Of a DNA stretch of 42,984 nucleotides, positions 24,241 through 33,037 are shown one piece after another (the stretch's first letter is position 1; each line of letters opens with the position of its first letter). Source of the DNA: DASSWG01 sp041689995 (GTDB lineage: Bacteria > Bacteroidota > Bacteroidia > Flavobacteriales > Flavobacteriaceae); assembly GCA_041689995.1 (NCBI GenBank), contig JBDNFD010000033.1, positions 1-42,984 on the forward strand. The letters are read 5' to 3'. Both the position numbers and the translations under genes were made by a program. The notes beneath the pieces were generated by a model that saw only the letters and a program-made list of their open reading frames with translations, had not been told where the DNA came from and did no database searches.

Positions 24241-24349
24241 AACCCGCACACACGAAAACCCGCAAAACCGTTTACCAGAATACGTCAAATTCGCTTACCC
24301 GCACACCCGAATACTCGCATACCCGAATACCCGCATACCCGCATCCCCG
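24241..24349. repeat. ACCCG(C/A)AT octamer microsatellite
   Basis: From 24297 the sequence is a regular 8-bp tandem array: ACCCGCAC, ACCCGAAT, ACTCGCAT, ACCCGAAT, ACCCGCAT, ACCCGCAT, CCCCG. Looser related units extend back to 24241. It sits between the prfA stop and the four-helix-bundle gene start. The far end of that gene carries similar CCCGCACAC/CTCGTAAACCC-like units, so the repeats may frame the element. Confidence 0.8.
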
Positions 24350-24350
24350 T

Positions 24351-25424
24351 TCAAATCGAATCCGAAGACTTCAACTTCTCTGTATTCGCCGCCAATGTCA
24401 ATTCATCGATGAGTTTTTGAATGTCGCCGTTCATGATATTTTGCAAATCATACAAACTCAAACCAATCCGATGATCGGTGACGCGACCTTGGGCGTAATT
24501 ATAAGTACGAATCTTTGCACTTCGGTCGCCACTTGTCACCATCGAACCACGTTTTGCGGCATCTTCTTCCTGTTTTTTGGCCAATTCCAAATCATACAAA
24601 CGCGAACGCAATACTTTAAAGGCTTTTTCCTTGTTCTTATGTTGTGATTTCTGATCTTGACATTGCGCCACCAGTCCAGTGGGAAGATGTGTCAAACGCA
24701 CCGCCGAGTAGGTCGTGTTCACAGATTGCCCACCTGGACCTGAGGAACAGAAATAATCAATTCGCACATCTTTTGGCTCAATTTGCACATCAAATTCTTC
24801 CGCTTCAGGAAAAACCATCACCGTTGCAGCACTAGTATGAACGCGCCCTTGGGTTTCGGTTTGTGGCACGCGCTGCACGCGGTGGACACCGGCTTCATAT
24901 TTTAAGGTTCCATATACATTTTCCCCAGAAACTTCAAATTGAATTTCCTTGAAACCGCCATTGGTGCCCTCGTTAAAATCGACCGTATCGACTTTCCATC
25001 CACGATTTTCGCAGTATTTCACCAGCATTTTATAAATATCACCGGCAAAAATACTTGCTTCATCACCACCCGTTCCGGCACGAACTTCGACCACCGCATT
25101 TTTGGTATCTTCCGGATCTTTTGGAACCAGCATCATTCTAATTTTTTCCTCCAATTCTGGGAGCTTTTCTTTGGCTTCCTCTTGTTGCATTTTCGCCATT
25201 TCCACCATTTCGGGATCGCTACCGTCTGCAATAATTTCTTCCGCCTCAGAAATATTGTTCGTCAGCTCCAAATAAATTTCCCGCTCGGCCATCAAGGCTT
25301 TTAAGTCTTTATATTCTTTGGTGAGGGCTATATAACGTTTTTGATCTGCAATGACTGCTGGCTGAATAATCAGGTCGTTCACCTCGTCAAAACGTTGTTT
25401 TATTATATTTAATTTATCGATCAT
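24351..25424 (-). CDS. prfA: Peptide chain release factor 1
   Basis: This 357-residue protein terminates translation at UAA/UAG. The GGQ motif, within CSSGPGGQSVNTTYSAVRLTH, triggers peptidyl-tRNA hydrolysis. The codon-reading PQTETQGRVHTSAAT region contains the PxT-type context of RF1 loops. I chose the ATG at 25424 (MIDKLNIIKQRFDE), because this gives the usual length and N-terminus. The upstream ATG at 25445 adds only MRHCENY. Confidence 0.96.
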   Translation of the reverse strand: MIDKLNIIKQRFDEVNDLIIQPAVIADQKRYIALTKEYKDLKALMAEREIYLELTNNISEAEEIIADGSDPEMVEMAKMQQEEAKEKLPELEEKIRMMLVPKDPEDTKNAVVEVRAGTGGDEASIFAGDIYKMLVKYCENRGWKVDTVDFNEGTNGGFKEIQFEVSGENVYGTLKYEAGVHRVQRVPQTETQGRVHTSAATVMVFPEAEEFDVQIEPKDVRIDYFCSSGPGGQSVNTTYSAVRLTHLPTGLVAQCQDQKSQHKNKEKAFKVLRSRLYDLELAKKQEEDAAKRGSMVTSGDRSAKIRTYNYAQGRVTDHRIGLSLYDLQNIMNGDIQKLIDELTLAANTEKLKSSDSI

Positions 25425-25546
25425 ATAGTTTTCGCAATGCCGCAAATTTACGATAATTGAAGGACAAAACCCACTGCCTTTTAATCCTGGAAAAACACTT
25501 TGACTGCTTCGGTTGGAATCTTCTTTAATATGCGTACTTTAGAAAA

Positions 25547-25840
25547 ATGGTTCTACGACTAAAACTTATTCTCGGGTTTTACAAACAATTTGTAGTGGCT
25601 TCCCTATTGATAAACCTCCTACTAATCGTTCTAAAAACAAATTGGTTTCCAGCTTTAATGGTGAAATTTTTTATTATTGGGCTGTTTCTCTGGATAATTT
25701 TCAAAACCGATCGCAGTTATCAATTGGACTTTTATCGAAATTTGAAATTGTCGCCAACCTTACTTTCTTTAGGTGTTTTTTGTTTGGATTTTTTACTCTT
25801 TTTAATTTTTTATACTTCTGCCTTGTGGTTTTTGAAATAG
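25547..25840 (+). CDS. Small membrane protein preceding the ABC ATPase
   Basis: This 97-residue protein has three to four hydrophobic helices (residues ~14-30, ~34-52, ~70-94) and no recognised family. Its 3' end overlaps the likely GTG start of the ABC ATPase by 16 nt, so the two are translationally coupled. It is too short to be a normal ABC permease. It could be a minimal membrane partner or anchor of the ATPase (inference). Confidence 0.65.
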   Translation: MVLRLKLILGFYKQFVVASLLINLLLIVLKTNWFPALMVKFFIIGLFLWIIFKTDRSYQLDFYRNLKLSPTLLSLGVFCLDFLLFLIFYTSALWFLK

Positions 25841-26472
25841 ACAACATCGAATTGAATTTTGGGGAAAACAAAATCTTGAAAGCGGTTTATTTGAAAGCCG
25901 AAACAGGAAAAATCACCGGTATCTTTGGTAGGAACGGTAGCGGAAAAAGCAGTTTAATGCGCATCATTTTCGGAAGTCTGAAACCGAAAAATAAATTGTT
26001 CCGCATTGACGGAAAGGTTTTTTCAAAAAATCCATATCGTTCCGGAATCGTGAAATTTTTGCCACAAAATAACTTTCTTCCGAACAATTTTTTACTTGCG
26101 GAAATTTTCGAAATATTTCAGGTAGATTGGGCGGAATTTCGCTTTCTATTTGACACATTTTCAAAATATGAACATTACAAAATCAATGAACTTTCTGGAG
26201 GTGAAATTCGTTTGGTGCAGGCTTACCTTATCACCAAAAGTCAAGCTGAGCTGCTTCTGCTGGACGAACCTTTTTCACATATTTCCCCGATTCATATTGA
26301 AAAACTCAAGAAAATAATTTTGCAAGAAAAACAAAAAAAAGCCATTATTGCGACCGATCATCTTTTTCGAGAGATACTGGAAATCGCAGATGACCTATAT
26401 TTGTTGAAAGAAGGTTTTTCACATCGAATAGTTTCGGAAGAAAATTTACAGTTTCATGGATATTTGCGCTAA
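25825..26472 (+). CDS. ABC transporter ATP-binding protein
   Basis: This 215-residue ATPase has Walker A (FGRNGSGKSS), Q-loop (LPQNN), ABC signature (NELSGGEIRLVQA), Walker B (LLLLDEPFSHIS) and switch His (ATDHLF). I chose GTG at 25825, which puts Walker A at residue ~35 as usual. The longer upstream extension is the antisense-like reading of the preceding gene. No ordinary permease is encoded nearby except the 97-residue membrane protein. The protein lacks repeated ABC domains, so it is not an ABC-F factor. Substrate is unknown. Confidence 0.88.
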   Translation: MVFEIDNIELNFGENKILKAVYLKAETGKITGIFGRNGSGKSSLMRIIFGSLKPKNKLFRIDGKVFSKNPYRSGIVKFLPQNNFLPNNFLLAEIFEIFQVDWAEFRFLFDTFSKYEHYKINELSGGEIRLVQAYLITKSQAELLLLDEPFSHISPIHIEKLKKIILQEKQKKAIIATDHLFREILEIADDLYLLKEGFSHRIVSEENLQFHGYLR

Positions 26473-26520
26473 TTTGGGGAAAGCGAAAAGAGAAACCCGA
26501 AATCCAAAAACACTCACAAC

Positions 26521-27561
26521 CTAAAGATTAACAATCACCCCAATTCCCAACTGCTGTTTCCATTGGACGGCCGGCCCTTGTTCTATCAATTCGCCTTCCG
26601 CATTTTCTGTTTTTATTTTGATATCATCATCATATTTTAAATGCGAACCGAGTTTCGCGACGACATACTCGTTCACTTTAAAGGTGAAATTCAGTTCCCA
26701 ATTGATGTCCACATTTCCAAAGCGGTTCAAATAATCCGTGTAGAGACTGAGTTTGTTGTTAATAAATATGTTTTCGAATAATTCTAAGTTATATTCATTG
26801 GTAAGAAGTATTCCAATTTGTTTTCGAAGATTAAGCCCCGATTTAAGTATCTCTCCATTTTCATCCAAAATTGCGGGTTCCACCCCAAATGCACCAGCAT
26901 CGGCTAAGCGCTGATCCAGGACAAATGTATATTTCATTGTAAGCGGCGAGGCATAGATTTCGAACCTCTCATTTCTCGCCCGATATTCGGATCCAACCCC
27001 CAAAAACAAATAGGCCGGTGCCAAAAAACCCGAAATAGCTTTTTCTGTATTTGGATAGGAATATCCCTCTGAAATTTGGGTGTTGAAATTGAATTTCGCT
27101 GAATAATACCAAGGTGAAAGCGTATCCTTTTGATAGCCAAAGGTAGAATTTATTTCCACGTTGTCATCCGTCTTTCGAAAATCTTGATCCTTCTGTTTGT
27201 TGAGTCCATATTGAAGTAAAAATTCATTTGCCCAGTGAATGTTTTTACGGTTATAGTTTCGCTTAAAAGCCAGTCCCAGCAAACCGGAAATGGAATTGTT
27301 CCCACCCGTGTTCCAGTTCACAAAAGCGACCTCGTTTAAATCCAAACCTATTTTGTTCACTTGCTTCCAATGAGATTTTAAAGGATTTTTTTTGATCCTT
27401 AAATTGGCCATTTTCAAACTATCAATGCTTGTTGTCGGAGGAAAAATTTGCATGAAAATCATTCCGGCAGGTTTCAGGGGCAGTACGGTTGCTGTAGAGT
27501 CTGTTTGTGCTTTTACAACCAAAGACATGAATATCATCATGAAAAAAATCAAGTAACGCAT
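26521..27561 (-). CDS. DUF3078 outer-membrane-associated protein
   Basis: This 346-residue protein has a signal peptide (MRYLIFFMMIFMSLVVKAQ) and a barrel-like strand-rich body. The diagnostic start is W-K...NKIGLDLNEVAFVNWNTGGNNSISGL, followed by NYNRKNIHWANEFLLQYGLNKQ and strands ending in QLGIGVIVNL. DUF3078 proteins are common in Bacteroidota, probably in the outer membrane, function unknown. It sits 30 nt downstream of the purM stop on the same strand. Confidence 0.93.
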   Translation of the reverse strand: MRYLIFFMMIFMSLVVKAQTDSTATVLPLKPAGMIFMQIFPPTTSIDSLKMANLRIKKNPLKSHWKQVNKIGLDLNEVAFVNWNTGGNNSISGLLGLAFKRNYNRKNIHWANEFLLQYGLNKQKDQDFRKTDDNVEINSTFGYQKDTLSPWYYSAKFNFNTQISEGYSYPNTEKAISGFLAPAYLFLGVGSEYRARNERFEIYASPLTMKYTFVLDQRLADAGAFGVEPAILDENGEILKSGLNLRKQIGILLTNEYNLELFENIFINNKLSLYTDYLNRFGNVDINWELNFTFKVNEYVVAKLGSHLKYDDDIKIKTENAEGELIEQGPAVQWKQQLGIGVIVNL

Positions 27562-27591
27562 GCAGTAAATTTTTAATAGGAAGAAGTGGAG

Positions 27592-28773
27592 TTATTCATA
27601 TTGAAAACTTCCGGAGGTAGTTTTTATTGTTAAAAATTTTTTTGTGGAAGCTTCTACCCTACCAATAATTTTTGCTTTCACATCAAATGATTGAGAAATT
27701 CGAATAATTTCGGCCGCAAGTTCTTCCGGAACATACAATTCCATACGGTGACCCATATTGAAAACTTGGTACATTTCACGCCAATCTGTACCACTTTCTT
27801 CTTGAATTAGTTTAAACAATGGCGGAATTTCGAACAAATTGTCTTTCACAATATGCAACTTATCGATGAAATGAAGAATTTTCGTTTGGCCGCCACCGCT
27901 GCAATGCACCATTCCATGAATTTCATTGGAAGATAACTTTGAAAGAATTTTCTTAATGATCGGCGCATAAGTCCGTGTGGGTGAAAGCACCAATTTTCCA
28001 GCGTCCAAAGGTATTCCTTCGATTTTGTCAGTCAATTTTTTACTTCCGGAATAAACCAATTCACGGGGAATTTCATGATCAAAACTTTCAGGATATTTTT
28101 CGGCCAAATATTTCGAGAAAACGTCATGCCTTGCAGAAGTCAGGCCGTTGCTTCCCATTCCGCCGTTATATTCTGTTTCATAAGTTGCTTTTCCCGAAGA
28201 AGCCAATCCAACGATCACGTCTCCCGCTTTAATATTCGCATTGTCGATCACATCTTTGCGTTTCATACGCGCAGTTACAGTGGAATCGACGATAATCGTG
28301 CGCACCAAATCGCCGACATCGGCCGTCTCTCCGCCGGTGGAATGAATGCTCACTCCATATTTTTTTAGGTTTTCGATCAATTCTTCCGTGCCGTTGATGA
28401 TGGCTGAAATAACTTCTCCTGGAACCAAATTTTTGTTCCGACCAATGGTGGATGAAAGTAGAATATTATCCGTGGCACCCACGCAGAGTAAATCGTCGAT
28501 ATTCATGATCAGTGCATCTTGGGCAATTCCCTTCCACACCGCAAGATCGCGGGTTTCTTTCCAGTACATATATGCCAAAGAAGATTTCGTGCCCGCGCCA
28601 TCGGCATGCATTATTAGGCAATAGTCCGCATCACCAGTCAAATAATCGGGGACAATCTTGCAAAATGCTTTCGGAAAAAGTCCTTTGTCCACATTTCTAA
28701 TGGCGTTGTGCACATCTTCTTTTTCCGCGGAAACACCGCGCTGCGAATAACGTTTACTGGTTTCTGGGTCCAT
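27592..28773 (-). CDS. purM: Phosphoribosylformylglycinamidine cyclo-ligase (AIR synthase)
   Basis: This 393-residue cytosolic enzyme makes aminoimidazole ribotide from FGAM and ATP in purine synthesis. Key parts are MHADGAGTKSSLAYM, IAQDALIMNIDDLLCVGA, STGGETADVGDLVRTI, GLASSGKATYETEYNGGMGSNG, HCSGGGQTK and FNMGHRMELY. It is longer than the ~345-residue E. coli enzyme, as usual in Bacteroidota. The gene lies between glnA and the DUF3078 gene, with a glnA terminator upstream. Confidence 0.95.
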   Translation of the reverse strand: MDPETSKRYSQRGVSAEKEDVHNAIRNVDKGLFPKAFCKIVPDYLTGDADYCLIMHADGAGTKSSLAYMYWKETRDLAVWKGIAQDALIMNIDDLLCVGATDNILLSSTIGRNKNLVPGEVISAIINGTEELIENLKKYGVSIHSTGGETADVGDLVRTIIVDSTVTARMKRKDVIDNANIKAGDVIVGLASSGKATYETEYNGGMGSNGLTSARHDVFSKYLAEKYPESFDHEIPRELVYSGSKKLTDKIEGIPLDAGKLVLSPTRTYAPIIKKILSKLSSNEIHGMVHCSGGGQTKILHFIDKLHIVKDNLFEIPPLFKLIQEESGTDWREMYQVFNMGHRMELYVPEELAAEIIRISQSFDVKAKIIGRVEASTKKFLTIKTTSGSFQYE

Positions 28774-28805
28774 AATGAAAAATCTTGCTGCAAAAGTAAG
28801 GAATT

Positions 28806-28846
28806 AAAAAAACCCATTCCCAACAAACGGGAAATGGGTTTTAAGA
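28806..28846 (-). terminator. Hairpin terminator after glutamine synthetase
   Basis: AAAACCCATTCCC pairs with GGGAAATGGGTTTT (one bulge), flanked by A and T runs. It ends the glutamine synthetase transcript before purM. Confidence 0.85.
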
Positions 28847-28869
28847 TGAAATCGAAATGCTGGTCGTTT

Positions 28870-31056
28870 TTACATTGTGAACAACAATTCCCTGTATTTG
28901 GTCAAAGGCCACAATTCATCATCGATCAAAATTTCGAGTTTGTCGCAATGGTACCTAATATCCTTGAAAAAAGGTTTCACTTTGTCACAGTAAGCATAGG
29001 CTTTTTCGGTGGAATCTTCCAACTTGTTGGCCTTTTTTCGCTCTTCGATCATGTTCGTTATTCCACTGTTGATTTTTTCAATGTGAAGCGAAATTTCTTT
29101 GATGATTATGATTTGTTCTTTCGCATGGACATGGAAATCTTCGCCAAAGATTTCTTTCAAACCTTTTACATTTTCAATCAAAACGTTTTGATAACGAATA
29201 GCGGTCGGGATTACATGGTTCCTGGCAATATCTCCCAAAACGCGACCTTCGATTTGAATGTGCATCGAGTATTCTTCAATGTCAATTTCATAGCGCGCTT
29301 CCACTTCACGCTGGTTCATCACATCGAGCTCTTTGTACAGATCGATCGCCTTTTTGCTGATTTTCGCTTTCAAAGCTCTCGGCGTATCTTTGTGATTGCT
29401 CAACCCGCGTTTTTCCGCTTCTTTTTCCCAAGCTTCGCCATAACCATCTCCTTCGAAACGGATTTTTTTCGATTTTTTAATATAATCGCGCAAAACATTG
29501 AAGATGGCATCATCTTTCTTCATTTTCTTATCTGCAATCAACTTATCGACCGCAATCTTGAACTTTTTCAACTGTTGCGCAACGATGGAATTCAAAACTG
29601 TCATCGGATTGGAGCAGTTTGCGGTGGAACCTACGGCGCGAAATTCAAATTTGTTTCCGGTAAAAGCAAAAGGCGAAGTTCGGTTCCGATCGGTATTGTC
29701 CAATAATATTTCAGGAATTTTTCCAACCACATTCAATTTTAGTTCCGTTTTTTCCTGTGGTGAAAGCTTTCCATCGGTAACTTTTTCCAATTCATTCAAC
29801 ACTTCTGTCAATTGCGTGCCAATAAACACGGAAATAATTGCAGGAGGAGCTTCGTTCGCACCCAGACGATAATCGTTGGAAGCACCAGCAATCGAGGCAC
29901 GAATGAGTTCTTCGTTGTCGTGCACCGCTTTGATGGTATTCACAAAAAAGGCAAGAAAGCGAAGGTTTTTCATCGGAGTTGTTCCCGGTCCCAATAAATT
30001 TACCCCTGTGTCGGTGCTCATTGACCAGTTATTGTGTTTTCCACTGCCATTCATTCCCGCAAACGGTTTTTCGTGAAACAACACTTCAAAATAATGGCGT
30101 TCGGCAACTTTGTGCATTAAGTCCATTAGCAGTAAATTATGGTCCACGGCCAGATTTGCTTCTTCAAAAATCGGTGCCAATTCAAATTGATTAGGAGCAA
30201 CCTCATTGTGCCGCGTTTTCACCGGAACGCCCAATAGCATACATTCGGTTTCCAAATCCCGCATAAAATTCAAAACCCGAGATGGGATTGCACCAAAATA
30301 ATGATCGTCCAATTGCTGGCCTTTTGCCGGTGGATGGCCCAAAACCGTTCTTCCGGTAATCGCTATATCAGGTCGGGAAGCAGCCAAAGCAGAATCGACC
30401 ATAAAATATTCCTGTTCCCAACCCAAGGTAGCATTCACTTTCGTTACTTTCTTGTCAAAATATTTGCAAACCGCCGTGGCCGCTTCGTCTAAAGCCACCA
30501 AGGAACGTAACAACGGAGTTTTGTAATCTAAGGCTTCGCCCGTATAAGAAACAAAAACCGTGGGGATGCAGAGCGTGGTTCCCAAAATGAATGCTGGTGA
30601 AGTTGGATCCCAAGCGGTATAACCACGTGCTTCAAAGGTGTTCCTAATTCCACCACTCGGAAAACTGGAAGCATCGGGTTCTTGTTGCACCAATTGGCCT
30701 CCACCAAATTTTTCTATGGAAGCACCATTTCCGACCGTTTCAAAAAACGCGTCGTGTTTTTCGGCGGTAGAACCGGTTAAAGGTTGAAACCAGTGCGTAT
30801 AATGCGTTGCACCTTTCGAAATAGCCCATTCTTTCATTCCAGTGGAAATGTGATCTGCGAGATCCCTTCTTATTTTTGTTCCCCGTTGAACGGCATCAAT
30901 AACCCCTTCATACGAATCTTTGGTTAGGTATTGGTGCATCGCTTTTTCATTGAAGACATTTTTGCCGAAAAGTTCCGAACGTCGAATTTTTTCTTCGATT
31001 TCTATCGGTTTTCGGTGAAGGGTTTCTTGTAATGCTTGAAATCGTAGTATTGCCAT
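28870..31056 (-). CDS. glnN: Glutamine synthetase, type III
   Basis: This 728-residue enzyme makes glutamine from glutamate, ammonia and ATP. The length and sequence are those of GSIII, not the ~470-residue type I. Landmarks are GWEQEYFMVDSALA, KTRHNEVAPNQFELAPIFEEAN, NGSGKHNNWSMSTDTGVNLL, NRTSPFAFTGNKFEFRAVGS and the C-terminal YCDKVKPFFKDIRYHCDKLE. GSIII forms dodecamers in the cytosol. A TATATTTG box lies ~27 nt upstream of the start. Confidence 0.96.
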   Translation of the reverse strand: MAILRFQALQETLHRKPIEIEEKIRRSELFGKNVFNEKAMHQYLTKDSYEGVIDAVQRGTKIRRDLADHISTGMKEWAISKGATHYTHWFQPLTGSTAEKHDAFFETVGNGASIEKFGGGQLVQQEPDASSFPSGGIRNTFEARGYTAWDPTSPAFILGTTLCIPTVFVSYTGEALDYKTPLLRSLVALDEAATAVCKYFDKKVTKVNATLGWEQEYFMVDSALAASRPDIAITGRTVLGHPPAKGQQLDDHYFGAIPSRVLNFMRDLETECMLLGVPVKTRHNEVAPNQFELAPIFEEANLAVDHNLLLMDLMHKVAERHYFEVLFHEKPFAGMNGSGKHNNWSMSTDTGVNLLGPGTTPMKNLRFLAFFVNTIKAVHDNEELIRASIAGASNDYRLGANEAPPAIISVFIGTQLTEVLNELEKVTDGKLSPQEKTELKLNVVGKIPEILLDNTDRNRTSPFAFTGNKFEFRAVGSTANCSNPMTVLNSIVAQQLKKFKIAVDKLIADKKMKKDDAIFNVLRDYIKKSKKIRFEGDGYGEAWEKEAEKRGLSNHKDTPRALKAKISKKAIDLYKELDVMNQREVEARYEIDIEEYSMHIQIEGRVLGDIARNHVIPTAIRYQNVLIENVKGLKEIFGEDFHVHAKEQIIIIKEISLHIEKINSGITNMIEERKKANKLEDSTEKAYAYCDKVKPFFKDIRYHCDKLEILIDDELWPLTKYRELLFTM

Positions 31057-31082
31057 AATTATTTTAAATCATTTTTTCGGTA

Positions 31083-31090
31083 CAAATATA
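31083..31090 (-). promoter_or_regulatory. TATATTTG -7 box of glutamine synthetase III
   Basis: Read on the minus strand this is a perfect flavobacterial TAnnTTTG box ~27 nt before the ATG. The -33 TTG element is less clear. Confidence 0.65.
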
Positions 31091-31343
31091 CTTTATTTTG
31101 AAATACCCCTAATTTTTTTCAGTAAAACTTATAAAATCAATTCTAAAATTTCTTTTGTAAGATTTCTATGGGGTCAATAGTAAATAATTGGATTTTACAT
31201 GAAGTATTTTAAAATTTGATTAACATCATTTTTCAATAAAATTGACTAATCGTTAAGCTTTTCAATGATAAATAAACCTTAAAATGAATTTGAAAATAAT
31301 AATTATATGTAACTTGTACCATCAAATTAAAAAAATATCCAAA

Positions 31344-31832
31344 ATGGTTTTTCAAAAGAAACTGGCCTCTTGTTGTTCAATAAAATGTTTACCGGGAATA
31401 TTCCTTATTTTCGTGCTTTTTGTGTTCTTGGGAGGGGGAAACAATCTTGCCTTCGCGAATACTTCCACCGCAACAAATATTTCAGTTGAAACTAAATTAC
31501 AGGAACATGTTTTTACAGTTAACAAGAATACTACCAAAGATAAACTTCGAGAAATTGAAGCTTATTTTACAAAAACCCATCCCAATTTACTCGTTAAATT
31601 CGACAATGTCCAAACCGATGCTTCAGGAAAAGTTTTGTCATTTGCATTGAAATTGAAATTTAAAGGGGAATCGAAATTCAATACCCGTTTGATCAAAACA
31701 GGCGATGAAAAAAATATGCCGGTTTTCAGATTGCAGTATGTCAAAAAAGGACCTGCCTTAAAAATCCAACAATCGGGCACTCGGAATGTGACCCTTTTGG
31801 TTACAAAAGATAATATGCAAACTGTTGAATAA
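31344..31832 (+). CDS. Exported protein resembling the C-terminal domain of BlaR1/M56 proteins
   Basis: This 162-residue protein (ATG at 31344; an earlier ATG at 31284 would add 20 residues before the signal peptide) has a hydrophobic segment PGIFLIFVLFVFLGG followed by FANTS, a likely signal peptide. The mature part has EHVFTVNKNTTKDKLREIEAYFTKTHPNLLVKFDNVQTDASGKVLSFALKL-type sequence. This resembles the alpha/beta repeat domain at the end of M56-type peptidases, here without the peptidase. It faces the small gene at 31847. Function is unknown. Confidence 0.65.
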   Translation: MVFQKKLASCCSIKCLPGIFLIFVLFVFLGGGNNLAFANTSTATNISVETKLQEHVFTVNKNTTKDKLREIEAYFTKTHPNLLVKFDNVQTDASGKVLSFALKLKFKGESKFNTRLIKTGDEKNMPVFRLQYVKKGPALKIQQSGTRNVTLLVTKDNMQTVE

Positions 31833-31846
31833 TCCATTGACAAATA

Positions 31847-32002
31847 ATGAAACAGTGGGTCTTTAAAAATCTCTTCAAATTCAACAAAGCCATTTTGCCA
31901 AGTTTCACCAAAAAACGATTGGATTTGGCTCGCGCCACAAAATTCCAACTGGCCATTCTCGGCTGGAAAACCTGGGTAACAAAAAATGCGGTAGATCAGT
32001 AA
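31847..32002 (+). CDS. 51-residue conserved flavobacterial small protein
   Basis: The frame encodes a basic protein with the pattern KQWVFKNLFKFNKAILPSFT, KKRLDLARATKFQLAILGWK and TWVTKNAVDQ. It matches a short family seen in Flavobacteriaceae (sometimes mislabelled SsrA-binding protein). It begins 14 nt after the preceding stop, and its stop overlaps the apt stop by 7 nt in convergent orientation. A tail-to-tail overlap may mean shared regulation of mRNA ends. Function is unknown. Confidence 0.7.
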   Translation: MKQWVFKNLFKFNKAILPSFTKKRLDLARATKFQLAILGWKTWVTKNAVDQ

Positions 32003-32514
32003 TTCAACAAGCTGAAAATTTGGTGATTTGGAAGTTTTTCCCTTCCTTTTAGTGCATCCAGTTCCACTAAGAAATTGCATTGCACGATATTGCCACCCAG
32101 TTTTTCGATCAATTCACAAGCCGCCCTCGCAGTTCCGCCGGTGGCCAAAACATCGTCATGTAACAACACATTTTCACCTTTTTTGATGGCGTCTTCGTGA
32201 ATCTCCAAAGCGTCCATTCCGTATTCCAACGCATAAGGGACTTTTAGGGTTGCAAAAGGAAGTTTCCCGGGTTTTCGCACCGGAACAAAACCTGCATTCA
32301 GTTTTTGCGCCAAGATTGTTCCGAACAGAAATCCACGTGCCTCGACACCCACAACTTTATCTATTTTGATTTCCGGCAGATTTTCCAAAAGTAAATCCAA
32401 AGCTTTTTTCATCGCCTGGGCATTTTGGAGAAGCGGTGTGATATCCCTGAACATAATTCCCCGTTTGGGAAAATCAGGGATATTGCGGATATAATTTTCG
32501 AGTTGGATTTCCAT
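31996..32514 (-). CDS. apt: Adenine phosphoribosyltransferase
   Basis: This 172-residue cytosolic salvage enzyme makes AMP from adenine and PRPP. Key parts are IPDFPKRGIMFRDITPLL, the PRPP-loop region VLLHDDVLATGGTARAACELIEKLG, and GVEARGFLFGTILAQKL. I chose ATG 32514 (MEIQLENYIR); the upstream ATG adds six residues. It is transcribed opposite to the neighbouring tRNA-Arg. Confidence 0.95.
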   Translation of the reverse strand: MEIQLENYIRNIPDFPKRGIMFRDITPLLQNAQAMKKALDLLLENLPEIKIDKVVGVEARGFLFGTILAQKLNAGFVPVRKPGKLPFATLKVPYALEYGMDALEIHEDAIKKGENVLLHDDVLATGGTARAACELIEKLGGNIVQCNFLVELDALKGREKLPNHQIFSLLNY

Positions 32515-32541
32515 ACCTGAAAAATAAAACATTTTTATCGC

Positions 32542-32572
32542 TTGGCAAAACCATTAAAAAAAAATATATTTG
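32542..32572 (+). promoter_or_regulatory. Promoter of tRNA-Arg(ACG)
   Basis: TTG at 32542-32544 and TATATTTG at 32565-32572 are 20 nt apart, a good flavobacterial -33/-7 pair about 50 nt before the tRNA. Confidence 0.75.
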
Positions 32573-32621
32573 CAGCCTGAAATTATCCTTCTTTTACAAG
32601 AGGATTTTTACTTATTTTTTT

Positions 32622-32695
32622 GGCCTTGTGGCGCAACTGAATAGCGCACCTGATTACGGCTCAGGAGGTTCCAAGTTTGAATCTTGGCAAGGTCA
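32622..32695 (+). tRNA. tRNA-Arg (anticodon ACG)
   Basis: The 74-nt cloverleaf has the acceptor stem GGCCTTG/CAAGGTC, a GCGC D-stem, the anticodon stem CCTGA/TCAGG enclosing TTACGGC (anticodon ACG), and a T arm with the TTTGAAT loop. CCA is not encoded. ACG is read as ICG after deamination and decodes CGU/CGC/CGA. Confidence 0.95.
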
Positions 32696-32710
32696 CAGAA
32701 TTTCCCACGG

Positions 32711-32749
32711 AAACCTTTAAAATTTAATTTTTAAAGGTTTTTTGTTTTT
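32711..32749 (+). terminator. Terminator after tRNA-Arg(ACG)
   Basis: AAACCTTTAAAA pairs with TTTTAAAGGTTT followed by a T-run, 16 nt after the tRNA end. Confidence 0.85.
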
Positions 32750-33037
32750 ATGAAAAGAGAGAAGAGAAAAATTAGAACGGTGATAATCTTTTCCAAAGCT
32801 TAAACTTAGGAAAGAATGAAATGGAAAAAAGAATGAACGCGCCGTAAACTTACGAAAGCGGTTTCCCTAATCTGATAATATGGATAAAATGGCACAAAAA
32901 TTTTCTTTGTGTCATTTTGTGTGCAATAAATCCTCTTTCGAGAATTTTCTGTAGAAACACTCATAATGGTAAAGATTTGGTTACTAACGGATTAAATAAC
33001 TCAAACCTTTTCCCAAAATGCACTTTTTTAGCCTTAG
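32750..33037. other. Intergenic region between the two tRNA-Arg genes
   Basis: I see no gene or clear repeat in this stretch. Confidence 0.5.

Noticed and set aside
24241..24349. Possible CRISPR array
   Set aside because: The units are contiguous 8-mers without spacers, so it is a microsatellite, and no cas genes are present.
28708..29706. 332-codon plus-strand frame opposite glutamine synthetase
   Set aside because: Antisense shadow of GSIII; its Phe-rich content mirrors the reverse complement of Lys/Glu codons.
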